A DNA stretch of 35,268 nt from Clostridiales bacterium (GTDB taxonomy: Bacteria; Bacillota; Clostridia; Mahellales; Mahellaceae), in NCBI GenBank assembly GCA_030156435.1, contig JASGMM010000017.1:1-35268 (forward strand), given 5' to 3'. Made by a program: the position numbers and the translations under genes. Positions within the stretch are counted from its first letter, which is position 1, and each line of letters opens with the position of its first letter. Under the pieces are notes generated by a model. That model made no database searches. It was not told the origin of the DNA and saw nothing but the letters and a program-made list of their open reading frames with translations. This document shows positions 1 to 6,979 of the stretch, in pieces.

Positions 1-136
1 CATTGAGTACGCCTACGCAATATTTCAAGGCGTTCTCCGGCTTTATATCATTTGCATCGCTTTATATCACCCGTTTCAGTTATATATTACGAATCGCAGA
101 AAATAAATTTACAATTACTGTTTTGATTTTGTAACA

Positions 137-1291
137 TTAATGGTCTTGTAATAGCGCCTGTAACCCCATGTATAAGGCCTGGCGCAGTACTTGCTGTTGA
201 TCGCCTTCAGCGGCATTCAGCTTATCTTCCATGTACTCTATGAATCGCCCTATTATATCATCCTTATGCTGCTCTTTTATATACTCGAGGTCGTAATCAG
301 GAACGGTCTGATCTACCACAGATATGCTGAAATATTGCTCCCTCAAATCTTCTATTATATCGGCTATGCTTTGTTTGAGCTGTGGATCTAATCTGCCAGT
401 GAGAGTGAACGTATATAGATTGAAAGAGCGGTTTTGCGGACTGTCCGAATCCAGTATGCGTTTTGCCACGTCCTCACTGGTTTGAGCGCCATCCAACGAT
501 ATCATCGCGTTTATATAACGCCTTTTAGCTATCGGTATCAGATCTATACAGGCAGCGTTTTTATTAAGGTGGCCGGATATAATGCCATGGTATCCAATCT
601 CGCTGCTGTCCAATGGCTCTATACTGCCTGCGTATGCCGCTAAGATATCGGTAGTAGAGTTGGCGGCATCCAAAGGCTGTATACGGCCGCTTGCATGGAA
701 GGCATACGGCCTGTGTATATGCCCCAAGGCTACGTAATCCATACGCCATCCTATCATTTGTTGCATGGCTATGGGCAGATACGGCGATGAGGAGGACTGC
801 ATCAAAGCGTCGCCATGTATAACGGCTACGTTGATCCTCGATGTATCTATCCGGCCCATGTCGATACAATTGTCATATATTTCAGGCTTGTCCCACCCGA
901 ATCCATATACCGATATAGGTATGTCAAGCAGGTCTATGCGCTCGATAGATGGGGTTGTGAATATATGCACGTTGGGTGGCCAGGGCCAATTTATATAAAA
1001 GGACTTGCTGTGCACATAATCGTGATTGCCCGGCGATATAAATATGCGAGTCTCGGTGGCGCTGGCAAATGAGCGGCTTATATAGGCTATTATTGGCCGG
1101 GTGATATACTCATTTTCAAAAAGATCGCCTGTTATAAATAATAGTGGTATATGCTGATCTTTTGCCATTTTTAATACGGTCTTCAGTGCATCTATGATAT
1201 CCTGGCGCCGTTGACGGGCGATGAACGAAGGTAAACCCTTAAACGGCGCGGCTATGTGCAGGTCGCCTATTTGCATAAACGGTATTTGCAT
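137..1291 (-). CDS. SbcD/YhaO-like metallophosphoesterase (DNA repair nuclease family)
   Basis: This 384-residue protein belongs to the calcineurin-like metallophosphoesterases of the SbcD/Mre11/YhaO type, which cut DNA ends using two metal ions. The metal-binding motifs are visible in order: GDLH (Asp10, His12), GDLFE (Asp56), GNHDY (Asn89, His90, Asp91), VIHGD (His159) and LGHIHRP (His191, His193). The C-terminal 130 residues form the usual less conserved cap region. Its ATG shares one base with the TGA stop of the histidine kinase gene upstream (TGATG), so translation is probably coupled and the gene is third in a regulator-kinase-nuclease operon. In Bacillus the relative YhaO is followed by the SMC-like ATPase YhaN; only 136 bases remain downstream here, with no recognisable start of such a gene. 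Family assignment is firm; the substrate is inferred from the family only. Confidence 0.85.
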   Translation of the reverse strand: MQIPFMQIGDLHIAAPFKGLPSFIARQRRQDIIDALKTVLKMAKDQHIPLLFITGDLFENEYITRPIIAYISRSFASATETRIFISPGNHDYVHSKSFYINWPWPPNVHIFTTPSIERIDLLDIPISVYGFGWDKPEIYDNCIDMGRIDTSRINVAVIHGDALMQSSSSPYLPIAMQQMIGWRMDYVALGHIHRPYAFHASGRIQPLDAANSTTDILAAYAGSIEPLDSSEIGYHGIISGHLNKNAACIDLIPIAKRRYINAMISLDGAQTSEDVAKRILDSDSPQNRSFNLYTFTLTGRLDPQLKQSIADIIEDLREQYFSISVVDQTVPDYDLEYIKEQHKDDIIGRFIEYMEDKLNAAEGDQQQVLRQALYMGLQALLQDH

Positions 1292-2706
1292 CAGGCCACC
1301 TCCCGGTACAAAGGCAAATAGAAGGCAAAGGCAGTGCTTTGATTCGGCTGGCTTTTTACAGCTATATCAGAGCCATGGGCGGTCAATATGCCGCGCGCGA
1401 TGGTTAATCCTAAGCCGGTACCATTTCGGTTGTGTTCTCCTCTGTAAAATTTGTCGAATATATGCGGCAGATCATCTGGCGATATGCCGCGGCCAGTGTC
1501 GCTTACCTGTATAAAGGCCTTACCATCGTGTTTTTCAGCCGATACGATGATGTGGCCCTGTGGCGGCGTATGGTTTATAGCGTTTTGTATGAGATTATAA
1601 AGTACTTGCTCTATGCGGCCTTCATCGGCATATACGATTATATTATCATCAGCGGAGGCTGTTAGCTCTATCTGATTTTTAGCTGCTGCAGCTTCAAATC
1701 GCCGGCAGATCTCATGTATGCATCGACTTATGCTAAAAGGATGGGGATTTATGGACAGCGACCCTGATTCCAACTGCGACAGATCTAACAGGTCGCTGAC
1801 CAGCTTTTGCAACCTGGCGGTCTCATCGAGGATGATATCCACGTACTGCTTTTGTTGTTCCGTATCTTTGACCACCTCATCTTTTAAGGCCTCGCTATAT
1901 CCGCGGATCAATGATAGCGGCGTGCGCAGCTCGTGCGATACATTGGCGATGAGGTCGCGGCGCATTTGATCCAACTTAGCCAGCTCGGATGACATATAGT
2001 TTATGGCTGAGGCTAACTGTCCCAGTTCATCCTCGCCTTTTATATTCACTTTTTTGTCGAAATGGCCGGCGGCTATATCCAAAGCTGCGTTTCTCATTGC
2101 GGCGAGAGGACGCGATATATAGTTGGAAAGCCATAATGCAAATAGCATAGCTATGAGCATGAGTATCACGGCCAGCCAAAGCGTACGCATGTTTATAACC
2201 GATACGACGCTGAGCAGGGTTTCGGCCGGTACGTGCATGACCACTGCGCCCGCGATCTGTTGTTCTATCAATATCGGCGTAGCGGCCACTATATTTTCGG
2301 TATAGCGCATAGGCATATTGCTCTTGTATACGACGGTATTTCCGGATAATAATTGTGAATAATCTCGGCGCGACAGCATGGCGGGGTTATGCCCCCGTCC
2401 GTTCATCATGCCCATCATGCTGCCTGACTGGCCTTGTACAAGATCGTCGCGGCTCAATATGGTTATGCCAGCGTTTAAAAAGCGCGAGATCATGCTCACC
2501 TGTTGCTCGACCTCATCGGAGCTTTGGGCTGATTCTATCATCGATGCCAATTGTTGAGCGTTTGCGGCCATTTGTTGAGCCTGCTGATCGAAATAAAAGC
2601 CTTGCATCAGCTGCCACTGAAATATCATGAATACGGCAAAGACCAATATTATAAGCAGCGATATAGCACTCCATAACCTCATATAAAGCGTTTTAAACCG
2701 AATCAT
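1291..2706 (-). CDS. Sensor histidine kinase with HAMP domain
   Basis: This is a 471-residue membrane sensor kinase that phosphorylates the response regulator encoded just upstream. Transmembrane segments lie at about residues 11-30 and 174-194, with an extracytoplasmic sensor region of about 140 residues between them. HAMP follows at 195-247. The phosphoacceptor is His258 in NVSHELRTPL; the ATPase domain shows the N box (Asn375 in NLIQNAINH), the G1 box DTGRGIS at 403-409 and GTGLGL at 429-434. The sensor loop contains a methionine- and glycine-rich stretch, SMMGMMNGRGH at 96-106, whose role is unknown but which could suggest a metal or redox input. The start codon lies 14 bases inside the 3' end of the regulator gene and the stop overlaps the next start, so the three genes look translationally coupled. 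Confidence 0.93.
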   Translation of the reverse strand: MIRFKTLYMRLWSAISLLIILVFAVFMIFQWQLMQGFYFDQQAQQMAANAQQLASMIESAQSSDEVEQQVSMISRFLNAGITILSRDDLVQGQSGSMMGMMNGRGHNPAMLSRRDYSQLLSGNTVVYKSNMPMRYTENIVAATPILIEQQIAGAVVMHVPAETLLSVVSVINMRTLWLAVILMLIAMLFALWLSNYISRPLAAMRNAALDIAAGHFDKKVNIKGEDELGQLASAINYMSSELAKLDQMRRDLIANVSHELRTPLSLIRGYSEALKDEVVKDTEQQKQYVDIILDETARLQKLVSDLLDLSQLESGSLSINPHPFSISRCIHEICRRFEAAAAKNQIELTASADDNIIVYADEGRIEQVLYNLIQNAINHTPPQGHIIVSAEKHDGKAFIQVSDTGRGISPDDLPHIFDKFYRGEHNRNGTGLGLTIARGILTAHGSDIAVKSQPNQSTAFAFYLPLYREVA

Positions 2707-3376
2707 CGAATTTGTATCCCACTCCCCATACGGTAACTATATAACGGCCATAATCGCCTAGCTTGCTGCGAAGGTTTTTGACATGTGCGTCCACTGTACG
2801 CGAATCACCATAGAAATCATATCCCCATACATGATGCAGCAATTGTTCGCGTGAGAACACTTGCCCGGGATGGGAGGCTAAAAAAAAGAGAAGATCGAAT
2901 TCTTTTGGCGTAAGAATGATATCTTCATCGTTTATGGTTACCCGACGCGACAATGGTTCTATTGATAAACTTTCATATTTGATCACATGGTCCTGCGCAT
3001 TTGCGTTGCCGCGGCTGCGTTTTAGCAGAGCTTTTACACGGGCCACCAGTTCTTTGGGGCTGAATGGCTTTACCACATAGTCGTCCACGCCAAGATCGAA
3101 ACCGAAGAGTTTATCGTTTTCTTCGCCGCGGGCTGTAAGCATTATAATGGGTACTTGAGAGCCTTGCCTTATCTGGCGACATACCGTCCATCCGTCTACA
3201 TGAGGCAGCATTACGTCAAGTATCACAAGGTCCATCGGATACTGTTCAAAGAGCTCAAGGGCTTGTTGCCCGTCAGAAGCATCTACCACCTCAAATCCTT
3301 CGTTTTGCATATAAAGGTGCAACAATTGCCGCATCCTTTCTTCATCCTCTACCACCATTATTCTAAAACCGGCCAT
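2693..3376 (-). CDS. OmpR/PhoB-family response regulator
   Basis: This is a 227-residue two-component response regulator. The receiver domain has the acid pocket Glu10-Asp11, phospho-acceptor Asp54 in VILDVMLP, Thr81 and Lys103 in VVKPFSP. The C-terminal half is a winged-helix OmpR-type DNA-binding domain, with LTPKEFDLL, the recognition segment around SRTVDAHVKNLRSKLG, and the final hairpin VWGVGYKF. I chose the ATG at 3376 rather than an in-frame ATG at 3442 because a GAGGAG ribosome site sits six bases before it and a TATAAT-like -10 box lies at 3412-3407, between the two candidates. It is the first gene of an operon with the kinase and the nuclease. The likely targets are this operon and the divergent secreted protein gene, but no direct repeat operator was identified. 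Confidence 0.93.
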   Translation of the reverse strand: MAGFRIMVVEDEERMRQLLHLYMQNEGFEVVDASDGQQALELFEQYPMDLVILDVMLPHVDGWTVCRQIRQGSQVPIIMLTARGEENDKLFGFDLGVDDYVVKPFSPKELVARVKALLKRSRGNANAQDHVIKYESLSIEPLSRRVTINDEDIILTPKEFDLLFFLASHPGQVFSREQLLHHVWGYDFYGDSRTVDAHVKNLRSKLGDYGRYIVTVWGVGYKFDDSV

Positions 3377-3538
3377 ATCAGACTCCTCACTAGTTTGATC
3401 GTAATTATTATAGCATAGCCCATATAAAATAGGTAGCGTCAAATGCGTATTTTTTACGTTTTATTCACAATTCCATAAAACTTTCTTCATGCATATACGT
3501 TAATATATAATTGAAAACAGAAACGGGAGGTGAAATTG

Positions 3539-3937
3539 ATGAACAAAAAGATATTTATGATAGTAGCCGTAATAGCAGTGCTCATAGTGGCGGCGGCCAC
3601 TGCGTTGGCAGCCGATGAACAGCCGACAGTGCAGCAACCTGTGCAGAATGCCGATGCTCAGCTTACGCCGCAGCAACAGCAGGAGATAGATGCGCTATAT
3701 GAGCAGATGCAGGATATACGCAACAAGATTATTGACAAATACGCTGAATACGGCACTATAACCGATGCTCAGGCCGAACAGGCCAAGGCCAACAGCGAGA
3801 TTATGATAGAGCGCATGAAAGAGAGAGCGGCTGAAGGCTTTGCAGGCTGTGGCGCAGGCTACGGAATGAGGGCCGGTAGAGGCCGCGGTGCCGGTTTTGG
3901 AGCTGGTTTTGGCAATAATGCGAGTGCGGTACAATAA
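3539..3937 (+). CDS. Secreted DUF2680-type (YckD-like) small protein
   Basis: This 132-residue protein has a clear signal peptide: a lysine start (MNKKIF), a hydrophobic core, and ATALA before Ala-Asp-Glu, suggesting cleavage after residue 24. The mature part holds a proline/glutamine-rich linker, then a helical segment (LTPQQQQEIDALYEQMQDIR, followed by a KYAEYGTITDAQAEQAKAN-like stretch). This resembles the DUF2680/YckD family of Firmicute envelope proteins. The C-terminal tail is glycine-arginine-rich with one cysteine. The ATG at 3539 is preferred over the GTG at 3530 because the GTG overlaps the GGGAGG ribosome site. The gene is divergent from the two-component operon, so it is a plausible output or sensing partner of that system, much as CpxP pairs with CpxA; this is inference. 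Function is not known. Confidence 0.75.
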   Translation: MNKKIFMIVAVIAVLIVAAATALAADEQPTVQQPVQNADAQLTPQQQQEIDALYEQMQDIRNKIIDKYAEYGTITDAQAEQAKANSEIMIERMKERAAEGFAGCGAGYGMRAGRGRGAGFGAGFGNNASAVQ

Positions 3938-3938
3938 C

Positions 3939-3968
3939 AAAATAGCCGGGCATTTACCCGGCTATTTT
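3939..3968. terminator. Bidirectional intrinsic terminator
   Basis: A perfect 12-bp stem (AAAATAGCCGGG paired with CCCGGCTATTTT) has a six-base loop, with T-runs on both strands. It begins just after the secreted-protein stop codon and overlaps the stop codon (3962-3964) of the converging HIRAN gene, so it should end both transcripts. Confidence 0.9.
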
Positions 3969-4810
3969 GCTGTCATCTTGATGGCGATGGCATCATCGGG
4001 CTTTTGTTCTCCCGGCAATATGGCGGCTATAATACCAGTATAACTTGCGCCGCGGCGCATATGAAAGGCTATGGCCGATGCTATCTGGCGCGGTACGTAT
4101 GCTATATCAGAGCCGTAATCGGTATATATATGCACTGCATTGGGGTCATGGGTGTTATTAGGCTCGGCCTCGAATACGACGGGTTGACCGACGTCAAGGT
4201 ATTTCATTGCACTAAAGCGCCCGTCGTGGCTCATGCCAGCTGGATGAATATAGAATTCACATCCCGATGTGCCGTAGATACGTTTAGGATCCTGTTCAGG
4301 CAAACCCAAAAAGTCAGCGGTCAGAAATGACAAATCCCTGTGCTTATGCCAATTACCGTAGTCGGCCTCGGCGAGCAGATTTAGACGCATGTCATCGGTC
4401 AATACCCTCTGTAACAAGTGGCTTTCGGATAGCGAAAGACTATCGCCGTCGATGATATCCAGAGCCATCCATATAGCACCGCACCATATATATGGGAAAG
4501 CAGTGCCGATGCCGTGTACGCGCTGTTTCCACAAGGCATGTTTATCGCTGCTGATTGCCTGACCTATATATTCCAGGGTATAAAAGCCCTTGGCCGATGG
4601 GTTGTATATGCTTTCATCTGCTTGCCCCACCTCGTCGCTCAGCAGCTTTTTATAATATGCCATGTCGATTATGCCGTCCTTTTGCCTTTCTTCCAAATCG
4701 ACGATCTGAAATCCCTCGTCGCTTACAGGACGCAACACCACTGTCCATACGGTGGCGCTGTCGCTCAACAGATCCGAACCGCCCAGCCATAGTTTGTAAT
4801 CGTTGTTCAT
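3962..4810 (-). CDS. HIRAN-domain protein, stand-alone
   Basis: The last ~97 of 282 residues (about 186-282) look like a HIRAN domain: a GQPVVFEAEPNNTHDPNAV core (Glu215, Pro216, Asn218/219, Asp222, Pro223, Asn224, Ala225), then IAYVPRQIASAIAFHM and a closing beta strand. HIRAN domains bind single-stranded or 3' DNA ends and are usually attached to helicases, nucleases or ligases such as HLTF and Rad5. Here there is no catalytic domain that I recognise. Residues 1-185 are a mixed helical region with no familiar motif. The ATG at 4810 has GGAGG seven bases upstream; an in-frame start at 4849 lacks one. The gene stands alone between a shared terminator and the tRNA promoter. A DNA-end or stalled-fork binding role is inference. 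Confidence 0.65.
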   Translation of the reverse strand: MNNDYKLWLGGSDLLSDSATVWTVVLRPVSDEGFQIVDLEERQKDGIIDMAYYKKLLSDEVGQADESIYNPSAKGFYTLEYIGQAISSDKHALWKQRVHGIGTAFPYIWCGAIWMALDIIDGDSLSLSESHLLQRVLTDDMRLNLLAEADYGNWHKHRDLSFLTADFLGLPEQDPKRIYGTSGCEFYIHPAGMSHDGRFSAMKYLDVGQPVVFEAEPNNTHDPNAVHIYTDYGSDIAYVPRQIASAIAFHMRRGASYTGIIAAILPGEQKPDDAIAIKMTAK

Positions 4811-4937
4811 GATAATGCCTCCGTTTCTTTTATACGTATATATTAGCACGCAGCATTGCTATAACGGTTGCATATCACATAAAATTCAGAAAAAGTGAAT
4901 CGTTATGTAGAGACGATTGCTGCACAGAAAATTGGTA

Positions 4938-4966
4938 TTGACTAATGCCGGCATGTTTGCTATACT
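4938..4966 (+). promoter_or_regulatory. Sigma-A promoter of the serine tRNA pair
   Basis: A TTGACT -35 box (4938-4943), a 17-base spacer and a TATACT -10 box (4961-4966) lie 30 bases before the first tRNA. Strength and spacing suit a stable RNA promoter. Confidence 0.8.
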
Positions 4967-4996
4967 GATAAAGCAGTAGACAATTGGGAATGCGGT

Positions 4997-5085
4997 GGAG
5001 AGATGTCCGAGTGGTTTATGGAGCTGGTCTTGAAAACCAGTGATACCGAAAGGTACCGGGGGTTCGAATCCCTCTCTCTCCGCCA
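4997..5085 (+). tRNA. tRNA-Ser (anticodon UGA)
   Basis: The cloverleaf closes fully: acceptor GGAGAGA with TCTCTCC, anticodon stem CTGGT/ACCAG around loop CTTGAAA (anticodon TGA at 5031-5033), a long class II variable arm with TACC-GAAA-GGTA, and T loop TTCGAAT at 5063-5069. Discriminator G and encoded CCA follow. The long variable arm confirms serine. It reads UCA and, by wobble, other UCN codons. Confidence 0.97.
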
Positions 5086-5096
5086 TATCGAATCGT

Positions 5097-5189
5097 GGAG
5101 AAGTACCCAAGTTTGGTCGAAGGGGCGCCCCTGCTAAGGGCGTAGGTCGGGAAACTGGCGCGAGGGTTCGAATCCCTCCTTCTCCGCCA
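5097..5189 (+). tRNA. tRNA-Ser (anticodon GCU)
   Basis: Acceptor GGAGAAG pairs with CTTCTCC, anticodon stem CGCCC/GGGCG holds loop CTGCTAA (anticodon GCT at 5133-5135), a long variable arm and a TTCGAAT T loop follow, then discriminator G and encoded CCA. It reads AGC and AGU. Only 11 bases separate it from the first tRNA, so both are probably cut from one precursor made from the promoter at 4938. Confidence 0.97.
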
Positions 5190-5344
5190 AATAAAGATCA
5201 ACAAAAGACTCATTGTTTTTTAAATGCCTATATAATAGTTCACACGTTACAATCCAAAAATATCCTGTAATAATCCCTTCCATATCGATGCATAATACAT
5301 TTTGGTAACACACCGATTATATAATCGAAAAGGAGGTTATAAAT

Positions 5345-5530
5345 ATGCCCAATTTAACATCTAAAGAGCTGATGCAGTTGGAGGATCAATTAAACGGCGA
5401 GGCGCTGCTGGTGACCAAATTTAAAAATTATGCCAACCAATGCACCGATCCGGAATTAAAGTCGGTATTACAGCAGATAGCGCAGAAACATCAAAACCAT
5501 TATGCTACTTTAATGAGACATTTACAATAA
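5345..5530 (+). CDS. Small coat-associated-like helical protein
   Basis: This 61-residue, entirely helical-looking protein has a good ribosome site (AAGGAGG, eight to ten bases before the ATG). It begins MPNLTSKELMQLEDQL and contains EALLVTKFKNYANQCTDPEL and a histidine-rich end (KHQNHYATLMRHLQ). It resembles the short ferritin-like-fold proteins that sit beside CotF-type spore coat genes in Clostridia. It lies 15 bases before such a gene and shares its ribosome-site style, so the two are probably co-transcribed. No metal-binding pair typical of true ferritins is evident. The coat role is inferred from neighbour and resemblance. Confidence 0.65.
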   Translation: MPNLTSKELMQLEDQLNGEALLVTKFKNYANQCTDPELKSVLQQIAQKHQNHYATLMRHLQ

Positions 5531-5545
5531 AGGAGGAATGCAACT

Positions 5546-5830
5546 ATGCCACAGAATCAGATGGGTTTCGACGATAGGATTATAGCCGATGATTGTTTGA
5601 CATCTCAGAAAACCGCAACCAGCAATTACAATATCGCTTGTACCGAGGCGGCTTCCGAGGATTTACGCGACGATTTGAGAAATATACTCAACGATGAATT
5701 GCAAAATCAAGCCATGATATGGAATGTGATGAACCGTAAGGGTTGGTATCCTGTAAAGCAAGCCAATCAACAGGATATATCCGCTGCTCAGCAAAAATTC
5801 CGCAACATGCAAAATCAAATACAGCAATAA
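5546..5830 (+). CDS. CotF-like spore coat protein
   Basis: The 94-residue product matches the Coat_F family pattern: an N-terminal DDRIIADDCLTSQKTATSNY segment, then acidic helix EAASEDLRDDLRNIL, then the hallmark DELQNQAMIWNVMNRKGWYP with the conserved Gly-Trp-Tyr-Pro. Proteins of this family are structural parts of the endospore coat, made in the mother cell. A GGAGG ribosome site lies ten bases before the ATG. It follows the smaller coat-like gene by 15 bases and is closed by a strong terminator. I did not find a convincing SigE or SigK promoter upstream. Together the pair indicates a spore-former. Confidence 0.85.
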   Translation: MPQNQMGFDDRIIADDCLTSQKTATSNYNIACTEAASEDLRDDLRNILNDELQNQAMIWNVMNRKGWYPVKQANQQDISAAQQKFRNMQNQIQQ

Positions 5831-5835
5831 AGACG

Positions 5836-5877
5836 ACGGATACCGGTTGAATATAATCGGTATCCGTTTTTATTTTT
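5836..5877 (+). terminator. Intrinsic terminator after coat genes
   Basis: A 10-bp perfect stem ACGGATACCG/CGGTATCCGT with a 12-base loop is followed directly by a T-rich run (TTTTATTTTTT). It ends the coat-gene transcript. Confidence 0.9.
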
Positions 5878-5885
5878 TGCTGTAC

Positions 5886-5914
5886 TTGGAAAAACAAAGG
5901 CCATGTGTTAAAAT
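5886..5914 (+). promoter_or_regulatory. Likely sigma-A promoter of rubredoxin
   Basis: TTGGAA (5886-5891), a 17-base spacer and TAAAAT (5909-5914) lie about 30 bases before the rubredoxin start and just past the preceding terminator. Confidence 0.55.
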
Positions 5915-5945
5915 AAAAGCATAGAGTTAAAGGGGGTGTACATAC

Positions 5946-6104
5946 ATGCAGAAATGGGTTTGTACTATATGCGGCCATATCTATGATCCGGCTGAGGGAG
6001 ATCCTGAGCGCGGTTTTGCGCCGGGTACGCCGTTCGAAGACCTGCCCGAAACATGGACATGTCCTGAATGTGGTGCCGCTAAATCCGATTTTGAGCCGCT
6101 ATAA
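5946..6104 (+). CDS. Rubredoxin
   Basis: This 52-residue protein is a complete rubredoxin, a small one-iron electron carrier of the cytoplasm. The iron-binding cysteines are Cys6 and Cys9 ([10 protein letters not shown]) and Cys39 and Cys42 ([16 protein letters not shown]). The conserved aromatic and proline residues of the fold are present: Trp4, Tyr13, Pro15, Phe30, Pro34, Trp37. AGGGGGTG precedes the ATG. It has its own promoter and a long terminator, so it is a single-gene unit. Flavodiiron proteins such as the FprA encoded at 20649 commonly take electrons from rubredoxin, so these two separate genes may work together in oxygen or NO removal. Confidence 0.97.
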   Translation: MQKWVCTICGHIYDPAEGDPERGFAPGTPFEDLPETWTCPECGAAKSDFEPL

Positions 6105-6108
6105 GAAA

Positions 6109-6153
6109 AATAAGGTAGGATATATGTCAGTTAATCATATATCCTACCTTATT
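6109..6153. terminator. Long-stem terminator after rubredoxin
   Basis: A perfect 18-bp inverted repeat (AATAAGGTAGGATATATG with CATATATCCTACCTTATT) has a nine-base loop. The forward side ends in ATTATTAT rather than a pure T-run; the reverse strand reads into TTTTTCTTAT. It probably works in both directions. Confidence 0.75.
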
Positions 6154-6165
6154 ATTATGAATAAA

Positions 6166-6226
6166 GTGTCTATTCAGATATCCCACAGGCTCAGTAAAGT
6201 GCCTCAACGGTCACTGAATAAAAGTG
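6166..6226 (+). repeat. Structured intergenic repeat, copy A
   Basis: This segment resembles, in reverse orientation, the element at 15256-15324. Both share the pattern GTGnCTnTTCAGnTATC then CACAGGCT and GTAA. Internally it can fold with TATTCAG/CTGAATA and AGGC/GCCT pairs. It lies between the rubredoxin terminator and the hsp20 promoter in a gene-free stretch of about 330 bases. The rest of that stretch holds only that terminator and the promoter/CIRCE region. Confidence 0.5.
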
Positions 6227-6326
6227 ATTTATTGAGAAAAAATGTGAAAAAATTAGATATATAAATATAATTTAAGCTAATCGCTTTATATGCTTTATTT
6301 CCCTTTGTAATTAGCTATAATCGATG

Positions 6327-6354
6327 TTGCAATATAATAATATTTGAGTATTAT
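6327..6354 (+). promoter_or_regulatory. Possible hsp20-clp promoter
   Basis: TTGCAA (6327-6332), a 16-base spacer and TATTAT (6349-6354) would start transcription near 6361, directly before the CIRCE operator. A nearby TATAAC at 6355-6360 is an alternative -10 box, so the exact boxes are uncertain. Confidence 0.45.
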
Positions 6355-6365
6355 TATAACTGTAG

Positions 6366-6392
6366 TTAGCACTCACTGATTGAGAGTGCTAA
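6366..6392. promoter_or_regulatory. CIRCE operator (HrcA binding site)
   Basis: TTAGCACTC (6366-6374), nine bases, then GAGTGCTAA (6384-6392) is an exact match to the CIRCE consensus. HrcA bound here represses transcription until heat shock. It lies 40 bases before the hsp20 start and should control hsp20 and, by read-through, the Clp gene. Confidence 0.97.
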
Positions 6393-6432
6393 CAAAAAAT
6401 AATATAATAAAACATAAAAGGAGGTTGGTATT

Positions 6433-6918
6433 ATGGCAAATATAATAAGGCGTGATCCATTCTATGAGATGGATAGACAAATAAATGCTTTAAGGCGCAA
6501 TATGGATAGGATTTTCAACGATCTTTTGGGTGGTGTTGGAGACCTTATACCGTATAGCAGCGAAGCCGATGTGTTCGGCGATATTCGCGTGGATGTCCTG
6601 GAACGCGATAACGACGTACTTATTAAGGCCGATGTTCCGGGGATAAATGAAAAGGACATCGATATAGAAGTAACGGATAATGACGTTACGATAAGCGGTA
6701 AATATGAGGAAGAGACCAAGGACGAAGGCAAGGGCTATATAGTACATGAACGCCGTAGCGGTGCTTTTAGCCGTACTATCCCTATGAACGTCGATATAGT
6801 ACCTGATAAAGCTCAAGCTAAGTTTAACAACGGCGTGCTCGAGATCACTATACCTAAGGCCGAAGGTTCTAAGCGCAAATCTATAAAGCTTAAAATAGAT
6901 AAAGGCGAGAATAAATAG
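6433..6918 (+). CDS. Small heat-shock protein Hsp20 (alpha-crystallin family)
   Basis: This 161-residue chaperone binds unfolding proteins without ATP and keeps them ready for refolding. The N-terminal arm (residues 1-45) has the usual DPFYEMDRQINALRR and DRIFNDLL segments. The alpha-crystallin domain runs from about 50 to 150, with VLIKADVPGINEKDIDIEV, the SGKYEEE turn, FSRTIPM and the signature AKFNNGVLEITIPK. The basic C-terminal tail ends IKLKIDKGENK. AAGGAGG precedes the ATG. The gene follows a CIRCE operator and is 61 bases before a Clp ATPase gene, a natural partner because Hsp20-held aggregates are processed by Clp unfoldases. Confidence 0.96.
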   Translation: MANIIRRDPFYEMDRQINALRRNMDRIFNDLLGGVGDLIPYSSEADVFGDIRVDVLERDNDVLIKADVPGINEKDIDIEVTDNDVTISGKYEEETKDEGKGYIVHERRSGAFSRTIPMNVDIVPDKAQAKFNNGVLEITIPKAEGSKRKSIKLKIDKGENK

Positions 6919-6929
6919 TATACAATCAT

Positions 6930-6954
6930 GAGCTCTGGAAATACTCCAGAGCTC
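6930..6954 (+). terminator. Hairpin without T-run between hsp20 and clp
   Basis: GAGCTCTGG pairs perfectly with CCAGAGCTC around a seven-base loop, but no T-run follows; the next bases lead into the clp ribosome site. It may be a weak attenuator or an mRNA processing/stabilising structure that makes hsp20 more abundant than clp. Confidence 0.5.
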
Positions 6955-6979
6955 GATTAATAAATAGGAGGTGTGCTAT

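Noticed and set aside
1-28. Possible start of a further minus-strand gene (TTG at 28 with GGAG upstream)
   Set aside because: Only nine codons are visible and the weak start cannot be told from chance. It does not resemble the start of YhaN.
564-869. Open frames antisense or shifted within the nuclease gene, and many similar ones across the window
   Set aside because: They lie fully inside well-supported genes, have no ribosome sites of their own and their products look like no protein family.
4886-5270. Open reading frames across the tRNA genes
   Set aside because: They are translations of tRNA sequence; the two tRNAs fold completely and have a promoter.
5190-5344. Possible terminator (AACAA/TTGTT with T-run) and sporulation promoter before the coat genes
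   Set aside because: The stem is only five AT-rich pairs and no -35/-10 pair fits SigE, SigG or SigK well.
5983-6264. Plus-strand reading frame after rubredoxin
   Set aside because: It overlaps rubredoxin in another frame and runs through a terminator and the repeat; it has no ribosome site.
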